From: Gammaproteobacteria bacterium LSUCC0112 | Lineage (GTDB): Bacteria > Pseudomonadota > Gammaproteobacteria > Pseudomonadales > Pseudohongiellaceae | DNA: 64,000 nucleotides | Direction: 5' to 3' | Assembly: GCA_004535785.1 (NCBI GenBank) | Contig: SPIB01000004.1 | Span: forward strand, 124,001-188,000 | Part shown: one piece after another, positions 1 through 7,086 of the stretch | How positions within the stretch are numbered: position 1 is the first letter of the stretch | How the letters are laid out: each line of letters opens with the position of its first letter | Position numbers and translations under genes: made by a program | Notes under the pieces: generated by a model | The model's input: the letters and a program-made list of their open reading frames with translations, nothing else | Databases searched by the model: none | What the model was told of the DNA's origin: nothing

Positions 1-1617
1 GGAATAGATACCCATCTGACGGAACATGCCTTCCATACCGAAGGTACGGGCTTCATCCGGCACAATTGGCACGATGCGCTGGCCAATTTCCTTGTCTTTG
101 CACAGCACATTCAGTATCCGTACAAACGCCATGGTGGTGGAAATTTCACGCTCACCGGTGCTTTTCAGCTGTGCATCAAACGCGCTCAGATCCGGAATAG
201 GCAAGGAGTAACTCTGTGCACGACGTTGCGGCACGACCCCACCTAAGGCTTCGCGCATTTTGCGCATGTAGCGCAATTCGAGACTGTCTTCCGCAGGTCG
301 GTAATACGGCAGCTCGGGCAATTTGTCATCCGGTACCGGAATATTGAAACGATCACGGAAGCGCTTCAAGGCTTCGATATCGAGTTTTTTGGTCTGGTGC
401 GCCGCATTCTGCGCCTCTGCACCGGCGCCAAAGGCATAACCTTTGACGGTTTTGGCGAGGATCACCGTCGGACGGCCTTTGGTGTTCATCGCTTGTTTGT
501 AGGCGGCATACACTTTAAAGGGATCATGGCCGCCACGGTTCAGCGCCATGATGTCGTTGTCTGACAGGTGTTCGACCATTTTCAGCAGTTCGGGGCTCTT
601 GCCGAAGAAATGTTCACGGGTGTAGGCACCACCGCGGCCCCAGTAGTTCTGGTATTCGCCGTCACAGACTTCATCCATGCGGGCTTGCAAAATGCCATCT
701 TTGTCATTCTGCAGCAGGGCATCCCAGTGTCGTCCCCAGACAACTTTAATGACGTTCCAGCCAGCGCCACGGAATATCCCTTCAAGCTCCTGAATGATTT
801 TACCGTTGCCACGCACAGGACCGTCCAGACGCTGCAAATTGCAATTAATCACAAAAATCAGGTTATCCAGTCCCTCGCGACCCGCTTTGCCAATCGCACC
901 AGTGGATTCTGGCTCGTCCATCTCCCCGTCACCCAGGAAAGCCCACACCTTGCGATCGCCTTGATCCAACAGTCCACGTGACGACAGGTACTTCATCACA
1001 TGCGCCTGATAAATCGCCTGCAATGGGCCAAGTCCCATGGATACCGTCGGGAACTGCCAGTAATCAGGCATCAACCATGGGTGCGGATAGGATGACAGGC
1101 CGTCGCCATTGGACTCCTGTCGGAACTTGTCCAACAACTCTGCACTGATTCGACCTTCGAGGAATGAGCGTGCATAAATGCCGGGCGCGCAGTGTCCCTG
1201 GAAATAAATCAGATCCCCACCATGGTTCTCGGTCGGGCCCCTGAAGAAATAGTTAAATGCCACGTCATACAAGGTTGCTGATGATGAAAACGTCGATATA
1301 TGTCCGCCAAGCTCAGAACTGTCACGGTTGGCGCGCATGACTGTGACAAGCGCGTTCCAACGAATGATGCCGCGAATCTGTCTCTCCATGAACATATCGC
1401 CCGGCATACGATCTTCATCCTGCGGAGAAATCGTATTACGGTACGGCGTCGTTACGGCCGCATAGGGCAACTGCTGTGTGGAGCGCAACGCCTTGTCGGA
1501 CAGGCGACTGAGCAGAAATTGTGCACGATCAGCGCCTTCGTGCTCAATGACGGCGCCAAGGGCTTCCAGCCATTCTTCGGTTTCTGAGGGATTGAGGTCT
1601 ACCGGTTTATCTGTCAT
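1..1617 (-). CDS. aceE: Pyruvate dehydrogenase E1 component (N-terminal part, cut by window edge)
   Basis: Thiamine-diphosphate-dependent decarboxylase of the pyruvate dehydrogenase complex, which feeds acetyl-CoA into the citric acid cycle in the cytoplasm. Only the first 539 codons are present; the gene runs off the left edge (the family is about 885 residues). The frame is open from the ATG at 1617. The thiamine-diphosphate motif is visible as GDGEMDEPES at about residues 229-238, closing with NCN at about 258-260, and the N-terminal region has the homodimeric E1 signature EDRMPGDMFMERQIR. It lies downstream of ampD-ampE on the same strand but has its own upstream gap with a candidate promoter and two palindromes. 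No pdhR-type regulator gene lies next to it in this window. The identity is very secure. Confidence 0.97.
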   Translation of the reverse strand, partial: MTDKPVDLNPSETEEWLEALGAVIEHEGADRAQFLLSRLSDKALRSTQQLPYAAVTTPYRNTISPQDEDRMPGDMFMERQIRGIIRWNALVTVMRANRDSSELGGHISTFSSSATLYDVAFNYFFRGPTENHGGDLIYFQGHCAPGIYARSFLEGRISAELLDKFRQESNGDGLSSYPHPWLMPDYWQFPTVSMGLGPLQAIYQAHVMKYLSSRGLLDQGDRKVWAFLGDGEMDEPESTGAIGKAGREGLDNLIFVINCNLQRLDGPVRGNGKIIQELEGIFRGAGWNVIKVVWGRHWDALLQNDKDGILQARMDEVCDGEYQNYWGRGGAYTREHFFGKSPELLKMVEHLSDNDIMALNRGGHDPFKVYAAYKQAMNTKGRPTVILAKTVKGYAFGAGAEAQNAAHQTKKLDIEALKRFRDRFNIPVPDDKLPELPYYRPAEDSLELRYMRKMREALGGVVPQRRAQSYSLPIPDLSAFDAQLKSTGEREISTTMAFVRILNVLCKDKEIGQRIVPIVPDEARTFGMEGMFRQMGIYS

Positions 1618-1711
1618 AAGCTCTATTCTTTATCTGAAAATTCAGGTGGTTGTGATTATTTTTTAACAAGTCATGACTGCTTGTGACACGATTTCACGGC
1701 CAGACACATCT

Positions 1712-1726
1712 TGTAATTAAATTACA
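1712..1726. promoter_or_regulatory. Palindromic operator candidate downstream of the aceE -10 box
   Basis: TGTAATTAAATTACA is a perfect inverted repeat around a single central base. It lies about 12 bp downstream of the candidate aceE -10 element, where a bound repressor would block transcription. It resembles the second palindrome at 1784-1798 (shared TGTA...TACA ends and TT-A core). The regulator is unknown. FadR/PdhR-type GntR regulators are a reasonable guess because the second copy fits TNGTNNNACNA. Confidence 0.4.
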
Positions 1727-1737
1727 GGTTGCTGCAA

Positions 1738-1766
1738 ATACTATCTCTTAAAGCGGTATTCTTCAA
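1738..1766 (-). promoter_or_regulatory. Candidate sigma-70 promoter of aceE
   Basis: Read on the minus strand, TTGAAG (1766-1761) and TAGTAT (1743-1738) are separated by exactly 17 bp and point at aceE, 120 bp before its start codon. The two palindromes at 1712-1726 and 1784-1798 flank it. The same two hexamers with the same spacing precede rplM at 47235-47263. Assigned by eye. Confidence 0.4.
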
Positions 1767-1783
1767 GCCAGGCAAGACAAATA

Positions 1784-1798
1784 TGTAGTTAGACTACA
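1784..1798. promoter_or_regulatory. Palindromic operator candidate upstream of the aceE promoter
   Basis: TGTAGTTAGACTACA is an inverted repeat with 6-bp arms around TAG. Its core, TAGTTAGACTA, fits the TNGTNNNACNA pattern known for FadR/PdhR/LldR-type GntR regulators. It overlaps the ampE stop codon and lies 18 bp upstream of the candidate aceE -35 element. Confidence 0.4.
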
Positions 1799-2682
1799 AG
1801 AATTATCAGCGCCAGTACCACGACCCAAACCACATGCGTTCGCATCAGAAGTCCACGCAACTCGCGCAGTTCTGCTGCAGCACGCGCAGAAAAGTCAGTG
1901 TCATGGGCAGTCCGTTCAGACGTCATCATGGCAGCCGTTGCACTGTCTTTTAACAGATCCAGACCTGCGTCTGCATCCAGTTGATCAAGAATTCGGGATT
2001 TGATGACTTTAAATGTCGCGACAAAATCGCCGGCCAATGCGAATGCCAATGCCACCATGCGCACCGGCACCCACTCGAGTACGGCCAAAAGCCGGCGCGC
2101 AACAGCATCCGTTTGCCCGGCTTGCAACAGCCCACCCATATTGATCATTTGTTGTAGAAACACATAGAACAACGCCCCAAGCGGGCCAGACAGGATGTAC
2201 CAGAACAACACCGCAAAAATGCGACGGAAGCTGCACACCAACACGAATCTGCTGAAGCTGTCGTGCATGCGGGCGTAATCATCAAAGGATTCGCTGAACA
2301 CCCCAGGGGCAACCTGCTCTGTATGCAGATAGGCTGCTTCGTAATTGCCACGATCCCAGCGCTGCAGATATTCGTCAATCAAATCGTCGATGTTCACACG
2401 CGGAAGGCAATACATCAGTAGCAGAAAGTGCAGACCCAGCGTCAACAGCCCCATCAGTCGACCGTCGGCAATCACCAGCAATAAGCCCACTGGGATCAGG
2501 GGGAGCAGTACAAACATCAAAGGCAAGGTTAAAGGCCATTGTTGCAAACCTTCTGGGAGTCTGTACTGTTGCGCCAACAAAAATTGTTGCCAGTGCCCAA
2601 ACCAATTGTCGACAGGCAGCAAGCGCTCCTTCCGCCAATAGTGATTCAGCAACAGACAACTGAGCACCACAAAAAAAGTCAT
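1789..2682 (-). CDS. ampE: AmpE-like regulatory membrane protein
   Basis: Inner-membrane protein of the AmpE family, 297 residues (the E. coli protein is 284). Hydrophobic segments lie at the N-terminus (about 1-12), around 50-95 and 150-180, and at the extreme C-terminus (about 278-296, ending in valine- and isoleucine-rich sequence). The family is genetically linked to AmpD and to beta-lactamase induction, but its biochemical role is poorly defined. The ATG at 2682 overlaps the ampD stop codon by 4 bp (ATGA), so the two are translationally coupled. The middle region (MVALAFALAGDFVATF) is typical of the family. Identity rests on family resemblance plus position. Confidence 0.88.
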   Translation of the reverse strand: MTFFVVLSCLLLNHYWRKERLLPVDNWFGHWQQFLLAQQYRLPEGLQQWPLTLPLMFVLLPLIPVGLLLVIADGRLMGLLTLGLHFLLLMYCLPRVNIDDLIDEYLQRWDRGNYEAAYLHTEQVAPGVFSESFDDYARMHDSFSRFVLVCSFRRIFAVLFWYILSGPLGALFYVFLQQMINMGGLLQAGQTDAVARRLLAVLEWVPVRMVALAFALAGDFVATFKVIKSRILDQLDADAGLDLLKDSATAAMMTSERTAHDTDFSARAAAELRELRGLLMRTHVVWVVVLALIILVV

Positions 2683-3239
2683 ATAAACGCCTTTCGGTAA
2701 CGATGCCAGTCGAAACAGGGGCCAGGATCGGTCTTGCGCTGTGGCGCAATATCGCTGTGCCCCACAATTCTGTCAGCCGAGATGGCAGGATAGCAGCCTC
2801 TCAGGAACTGTGTAAGCTCTTCAAGCGCTTTGTACTGTGCATCGGTGAAGGGTTTGTCATCACAACCTTCCAGTTCGATGCCAATCGAAAAATCATTACA
2901 GTTTTCCTCACCCGCAAAACTGGACTGCCCTGCATGCCACGCTTTGCGATTGAAAGGCACAAACTGAGTGATTGCGCCATCTCTGGCAATCAACACATGT
3001 GCGGAGACACGCAAATGGGCAATGCTCTCAAAGTAGGTATGTGCGCTGGCATCCAGCTGATTGGTAAACAAGTGGTCAATCCAGCCGCCTCCGAACTCTC
3101 CGGGCGGCAAACTGATATTGTGAATGACCAACATATCAATGGGACGACCCTCCGGTCGCTCACTGCAGTTGGGGGACTCCACCCTGCGCGCCCCTGACAT
3201 CCAATGATCAATGCTCAAGCCAACGCCCTCTGCATGCAT
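2679..3239 (-). CDS. ampD: 1,6-anhydro-N-acetylmuramyl-L-alanine amidase AmpD
   Basis: Cytoplasmic zinc amidase that removes the peptide from anhydromuramyl-peptides during peptidoglycan recycling; its loss is known to induce AmpC beta-lactamase in many gammaproteobacteria. It has 186 residues, the usual length. Zinc ligands are visible as His40 (MLVIHNISLPPG), His161 (VGHSDIAP) and Asp171 (KTDPGPCFDW), and Glu122 in the GIELEG motif is the likely catalytic base. No signal peptide is seen, consistent with a cytoplasmic enzyme. It is the first gene of ampD-ampE and diverges from nadC across a 131-bp gap. Confidence 0.95.
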   Translation of the reverse strand: MHAEGVGLSIDHWMSGARRVESPNCSERPEGRPIDMLVIHNISLPPGEFGGGWIDHLFTNQLDASAHTYFESIAHLRVSAHVLIARDGAITQFVPFNRKAWHAGQSSFAGEENCNDFSIGIELEGCDDKPFTDAQYKALEELTQFLRGCYPAISADRIVGHSDIAPQRKTDPGPCFDWHRYRKAFI

Positions 3240-3306
3240 GTGCCCTCTGATCTTTATCTCTTTGGCCAGTTGTTCAGTACTGGCGCGCCTACCTGATCTG
3301 TGCCTG

Positions 3307-3315
3307 AGTATAACA
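3307..3315 (-). promoter_or_regulatory. Candidate extended -10 element for ampD-ampE
   Basis: On the minus strand the sequence reads TGTTATACT, an extended -10 (TGn plus TATACT), 68-76 bp before the ampD ATG. No convincing -35 box is seen at 17 bp. It faces away from the nadC -10 candidate at 3333-3338; the two share a near-inverted repeat (AGTATAAC and GTTATATT). Confidence 0.35.
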
Positions 3316-3332
3316 TCAAGCCCGAGATAGGT

Positions 3333-3338
3333 TATATT
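3333..3338 (+). promoter_or_regulatory. Candidate -10 element for nadC
   Basis: TATATT, preceded by GGT, lies 33 bp upstream of the nadC ATG, which would leave a leader of about 25 nt. No good -35 hexamer is seen, so the call rests on the -10 match, its distance from the start codon and its mirror-image arrangement with the ampD element. Confidence 0.28.
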
Positions 3339-3370
3339 GCGCGCTCAAGGCGACACCTCCGGATGTTTTT

Positions 3371-4237
3371 ATGCGTATTGATTTAATTGCACTTCCTGAC
3401 GATATCACAGCAACTGTGCGGCGCGCACTTGAGGAAGATATAGGCTCTGGTGATATCACAGCGCGTTTGATTGCGGAGCAGACCCTGGCATCGGCCAGCA
3501 TCATCTCTCGTGAAAATGCAGTGCTGTGCGGTACGCCCTGGGCAGAAGAAGTCTTACGGCAGGTGGACCCGTCGATCCGCGTTGAATGGCTGGCGACAGA
3601 AGGCTCCGACCTCGAGCCGAATCAGGCTATCGCGCGTTTCAGAGGTCCGGCGCGTGCGTTATTAAGCGCCGAACGATGTATGCTGAATTTTTTGCAGACC
3701 TTGTCTGGCACTGCCACCATCAGTCGCAGCTATGCAAAAAAAGTTGCACATACTGATGTCAGACTGCTCGACACGCGCAAGACTCTGCCCGGATTACGTA
3801 CTGCACAAAAGTACGCTGTTCGGGTTGGCGGGTGTTTTAATCATCGTATGGGTCTGTATGATGCGTTTCTGATCAAGGAAAATCACATCAGTGCCTGTGG
3901 CTCCATTACTCAGGCAGTTGCAACCGCCCGCCAGATTGCGCCCGGAAAACCTGTTGAGGTTGAAGTCGAAACCTTTGCCGAGCTGGACCAGGCCCTGAGT
4001 GCCCAAGCAGACATCATCATGCTGGACAATTTTGAACTGACAGATCTACACAAAGCGGTAGCGATAGCGCGAGCTTTTCAGGGGGCGAACTGTCGACTGG
4101 AGGCCTCTGGCGGCATCAATGATCAATCCCTCGTCGCGGTGGCGGAAACCGGGGTTGATTACATCTCTATGGGAATCTTGACTAAAGACGTTAAAGCGAT
4201 CGACCTGTCGATGCGGTTCGAGCGCTTTAACGCCTGA
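3371..4237 (+). CDS. nadC: Quinolinate phosphoribosyltransferase (nicotinate-nucleotide diphosphorylase)
   Basis: Converts quinolinate and PRPP to nicotinate mononucleotide, the third step of de novo NAD synthesis. It has 288 residues, the normal length. Diagnostic motifs are [10 protein letters not shown] at 134-143, NHR at 157-159 followed by [13 protein letters not shown], and the C-terminal barrel motif LEASGGI at 243-249. The N-terminal 110 residues form the usual alpha/beta sandwich domain, with [11 protein letters not shown] near residue 21. It is monocistronic, divergent from ampD and convergent with the small cytochrome gene (24-bp gap). nadC next to the pil cluster is standard for the Pseudomonas lineage. 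Confidence 0.97.
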   Translation: MRIDLIALPDDITATVRRALEEDIGSGDITARLIAEQTLASASIISRENAVLCGTPWAEEVLRQVDPSIRVEWLATEGSDLEPNQAIARFRGPARALLSAERCMLNFLQTLSGTATISRSYAKKVAHTDVRLLDTRKTLPGLRTAQKYAVRVGGCFNHRMGLYDAFLIKENHISACGSITQAVATARQIAPGKPVEVEVETFAELDQALSAQADIIMLDNFELTDLHKAVAIARAFQGANCRLEASGGINDQSLVAVAETGVDYISMGILTKDVKAIDLSMRFERFNA

Positions 4238-4261
4238 CAACGAGCCTGGGCAACCAACGTT

Positions 4262-4666
4262 TTAATTGCTTGGCGGGACGACCGAAATATCCGCCATGCT
4301 GCCATTCGCATAACTCAATTCGGTATCACCTGCGGGGTAACCCACCAGTGACAGAATATGAGCAAATACAACCTCATACTCGCTGTCCATCAGGGAGCCG
4401 GGGGTATCTGCTGGCATGTTGACCAGAATCTCTTCAAACATGAACTGCAGCGGCTGATTGTTACGGTTGGTAAACGCAGTGCGGTAAAAATCAGCATTGT
4501 GACAGGCGCCGCAACGACGCTCATACAGCTCTTTGCCTGCAGCAGCCTGTTCGACGGTGTACACGCCATCTTTGACTGTTGTTGACTGCGCACTGGCATA
4601 ACCAGCTGCCACCAACACTGCCGACGCGGTCAAAACTGCAACAACTGTGTTTTTTACTGCTTTCAT
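4262..4666 (-). CDS. Small secreted monoheme cytochrome c
   Basis: A 134-residue protein with an N-terminal signal peptide (residues 1-26, hydrophobic 8-22, ending in ASA) and one heme c site, CGACH at 52-56. Met84 in the NMPADTPG segment is the likely second axial ligand, so this looks like a class I electron carrier in the periplasm. The region from 40 to 110 has the VYT..QA..G...Y...C..CH and NMP layout of oxidase- or dehydrogenase-associated cytochromes. The tail after residue 110 is short and unassigned. GGAG lies 8 bp before the ATG. No redox partner gene is adjacent: it sits alone between nadC and pilA. The specific partner is unknown. Confidence 0.85.
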   Translation of the reverse strand: MKAVKNTVVAVLTASAVLVAAGYASAQSTTVKDGVYTVEQAAAGKELYERRCGACHNADFYRTAFTNRNNQPLQFMFEEILVNMPADTPGSLMDSEYEVVFAHILSLVGYPAGDTELSYANGSMADISVVPPSN

Positions 4667-4856
4667 CTTTGTTTACTCCGGTACGTCTGGTACGTTCTTG
4701 AGTGATCTCATGCGGCTGAGTGTGATTATTCCGACCAGCAAGATCAGCATATTATTTCCGGGCTGAATGCCAGCTTAACAATCATATTCAGTGTTTGAAG
4801 TGGCGCTAATGTACCAAATTAACGCCTCAGCGCAAACCCGCTTGCCCGAAACGTAC

Positions 4857-5279
4857 TCAGCACAACCCACTGGCGAGGCAACCTGAGTCGGCATCGGTAC
4901 TCCACAACAGCGTGCCGCTGCTGACAACTCCCCGCAAAATATAATTATCGTCTGTAGTTATCCCGGCATGCGACCCCGTTGGCGTTACCGTCACCAGAAA
5001 GTCCTGTTCATCCATACTGACCGCCACACTCTCAACCTGGGCAGAAACTGACCAACCATCCTGCGCACTGATGGACGTGCAGCCCTCAGGGCCACGTGTT
5101 TGCACGCAAATATCAACACTCGTTCTGGCCGGCGCTGCCGCTGCAATCAGTTCAGCGTAAGTTGCACGTGCGGCATATCCCTGATACGACGGCAGCGCGA
5201 CCGCTGCCAACACGCCGATGATGGCGACCACCATCATCAGTTCGATCAATGTAAAACCTTTGATATTGAGTTGACGCAT
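4857..5279 (-). CDS. pilA: Type IV pilin major subunit
   Basis: Prepilin of 140 residues with a short positively charged leader, cleavage expected after Gly8, and a mature protein beginning [20 protein letters not shown], which carries the invariant Glu5. PilD (8294-9196) would cleave and methylate it. Four cysteines (58, 67, 134, 140) could form two disulfides; the C-terminal pair at 134 and 140 defines a very short D-region loop. A strong AGGAGG ribosome site precedes the ATG. The gene diverges from pilB, as in Pseudomonas. Major pilin rather than minor pilin is inferred from this position. The C-terminal part is unlike pilins I know well, as is usual for this fast-evolving protein. Confidence 0.92.
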   Translation of the reverse strand: MRQLNIKGFTLIELMMVVAIIGVLAAVALPSYQGYAARATYAELIAAAAPARTSVDICVQTRGPEGCTSISAQDGWSVSAQVESVAVSMDEQDFLVTVTPTGSHAGITTDDNYILRGVVSSGTLLWSTDADSGCLASGLC

Positions 5280-5346
5280 ATTTGCACCTCCTTGTGCACT
5301 GTTGATAACTGTTTCGAACCGTCCAATGGGGACCGCTCGCTCAGAT

Positions 5347-5355
5347 GGTATAGCA
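5347..5355 (-). promoter_or_regulatory. Candidate extended -10 element for pilA
   Basis: On the minus strand the sequence is TGCTATACC, an extended -10 located on the left arm of the 5349-5377 dyad and 68 bp upstream of the pilA ATG. I searched this gap for a sigma-54 element (GG, 10 bp, GC) because Pseudomonas pilA is RpoN-dependent, and found none. Confidence 0.3.
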
Positions 5356-5377
5356 GAGCCCTGATCAGGCTGCTATA
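5349..5377. promoter_or_regulatory. Large dyad between pilA and pilB
   Basis: Inverted repeat with arms TATAGC-(AG)-AGCC and GGCTGCTATA, giving 10 matched base pairs with a 2-nt bulge, around a CTGATCA centre. The outer arms contain an extended -10 element facing each way (TGCTATACC toward pilA, TGCTATAAA toward pilB). This could be the operator of a dimeric regulator controlling both promoters, or simply the by-product of two back-to-back -10 boxes; the matching inner AGCC/GGCT arms favour an operator. Confidence 0.4.
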
Positions 5378-5379
5378 AA
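5371..5379 (+). promoter_or_regulatory. Candidate extended -10 element for pilBCD
   Basis: TGCTATAAA is an extended -10 on the right arm of the dyad. The start point would fall near 5386, leaving a leader of about 15 nt that begins just before the AAGGAG ribosome site of pilB. No -35 match is seen. Confidence 0.3.
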
Positions 5380-5400
5380 ACTGTCGACAAGGAGATAACC

Positions 5401-7086
5401 ATGCTGGCGAATCGACTACCCGATATTCTGGTTGAACAGGGACTCATAACACCGCACCTGATGGAACAGACGCTGGCACTGGCAGCACGAGAACAGCTGC
5501 CACTGATAAGCCTGCTGATCAGACAAGACAATATCAATACGCTGGACCTAGCGACATTAATTGCCCGGGCTTTTTCCTGTCCGTTATTTGATCTTACCTG
5601 CCTTAACAACACTGAATTGCCGGTTTTCAAATCATGGATGCGCCGATGCACCGCACTGCCAATTTCGCAAACGGGCCAGGTCGTTCACGTTGCCATCGCA
5701 GACCCCGCATGCCTGGGCTTGTTGACAGAGTCAGGCGTCTTTGCCAAACAACTGCTACAACCTGTCATTGTGGATGGCAAACAGCTGGATCTCATTCTCA
5801 AGCAACTGGATGGCAAAGGAGAGAATACTCAACACTGTCAGCCCACTGATACAACGACTCAGGAACTGACTGTGTTGATGAATGATTCAATGTTCGATGA
5901 CCCGGTGCAGGCGGCCGACATCAACGAATCAGCCAATGAAGCGCCAATCGTACGGTTTGTAAACCAGGTATTGCTGGATGCTGTACGCCAACGCGCATCT
6001 GACATACACATTGAGCCCTACGAATCGTCATGCCGTATCCGATTTCGTATCGACGGAATCTTGCGTGAAAACACCAGTACCGCCGCCAGACTGGCAGCAC
6101 GTGTTGGCGCTCGCCTGAAAGTCATGGCGTCATTGGATATTAATGAGAGGCGCCGACCACAAGATGGACGCATCCGTATAAAACTGGCTGACAATCGGTT
6201 TATCGATTTACGGATAAGCACCCTGCCCACATTGTGGGGCGAAAAAATTGTGCTTCGCGTGCTGGATTCTTCAGGTGTGAAATTGCCAATGAACGCACTG
6301 GGCTTCAGCCCCGTGCAGTTACAGATTTACCGTGACGCCCTAAACCGTCGGCAAGGCATGATTCTGGTCACCGGTCCTACTGGCAGCGGCAAAACAGTGA
6401 CGTTGTATAGCGGACTCGGGTACTTGAACGCTATCGAACGCAATATTTCAACCGCCGAGGATCCTGTTGAAATCAACCTTGAAGGTGTCAATCAGGTCGC
6501 GGTTAACAGGCGCAGCGGGCTCGACTTTGCCAGCACCCTGCGTGCGTTTTTGCGCCAGGATCCTGATGTAGTCATGCTGGGTGAAATTCGTGATCAGGAA
6601 ACGGCTGATATCGCTGTCAAAGCGGCGCAGACTGGCCATCTGGTGCTGTCTACACTGCACACCAACAGTGCGGCGGAAACTATCAATCGCCTGATGAACA
6701 TGGGCATAGAGGCATACAATCTGGCCAGCGCGCTGACACTTGTGATCAGCCAACGTCTGGCAAGACGGTTGTGTGTGAATTGCCGTGAATGGGTAGATTC
6801 AAGCACACAGGACACACCCGGGCAATTTATCCATCGCATGCCAGAGAACGTCTGTATCGCCAAAGGTTGCCGCCAGTGCAACGACGGTTATCGTGGACGC
6901 ATCGCACTGGTCGAAGTATTACCAATCAACGCCGAGATTGCTGAAAAAATTGCATTGGGCGCGGATGTGCGCGACATCGAGGCAACTGCGCGACTTACCG
7001 GCGCTACGGATTTGTTTGGCAGTGCATTGTCCGCGCTGGCATCCGGCGACACCAGTCTTGACGAAATCAGGCGCGTTTTGTCATGA
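5401..7086 (+). CDS. pilB: Type IV pilus extension ATPase PilB
   Basis: Cytoplasmic hexameric motor that powers pilus assembly. It has 561 residues, normal for PilB. An N-terminal GspE-II (MshEN-type) domain covers about 1-150. Walker A is GPTGSGKT at 325-332, followed by the Asp box (TAEDPVEINLEG), Walker B (PDVVMLGEIRD) and the His box (GHLVLSTLHTN). A tetracysteine zinc site near 455-500 (CVNC and CRQC) is typical of assembly ATPases. AAGGAG lies 7 bp before the ATG. It overlaps pilC by 4 bp (ATGA), and pilB-pilC-pilD-coaE-yacG-mutT form one tightly packed unit. The retraction ATPase PilT is not encoded here. Confidence 0.97.
   Translation: MLANRLPDILVEQGLITPHLMEQTLALAAREQLPLISLLIRQDNINTLDLATLIARAFSCPLFDLTCLNNTELPVFKSWMRRCTALPISQTGQVVHVAIADPACLGLLTESGVFAKQLLQPVIVDGKQLDLILKQLDGKGENTQHCQPTDTTTQELTVLMNDSMFDDPVQAADINESANEAPIVRFVNQVLLDAVRQRASDIHIEPYESSCRIRFRIDGILRENTSTAARLAARVGARLKVMASLDINERRRPQDGRIRIKLADNRFIDLRISTLPTLWGEKIVLRVLDSSGVKLPMNALGFSPVQLQIYRDALNRRQGMILVTGPTGSGKTVTLYSGLGYLNAIERNISTAEDPVEINLEGVNQVAVNRRSGLDFASTLRAFLRQDPDVVMLGEIRDQETADIAVKAAQTGHLVLSTLHTNSAAETINRLMNMGIEAYNLASALTLVISQRLARRLCVNCREWVDSSTQDTPGQFIHRMPENVCIAKGCRQCNDGYRGRIALVEVLPINAEIAEKIALGADVRDIEATARLTGATDLFGSALSALASGDTSLDEIRRVLS

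Noticed and set aside
1682-1698. A CRP-like dyad (GTGA ... TCAC) upstream of aceE
   Set aside because: The half-sites are separated by 7 bp rather than the 6 bp of CRP sites, and the flanks do not match.
4802-4828. Inverted repeat GGCGCTAAT ... ATTAACGCC as a pilA terminator
   Set aside because: It has one mismatch and no T-run downstream of the stem.
5280-5400. A sigma-54 promoter for pilA
   Set aside because: No GG-N10-GC element is present on the pilA strand in this gap.
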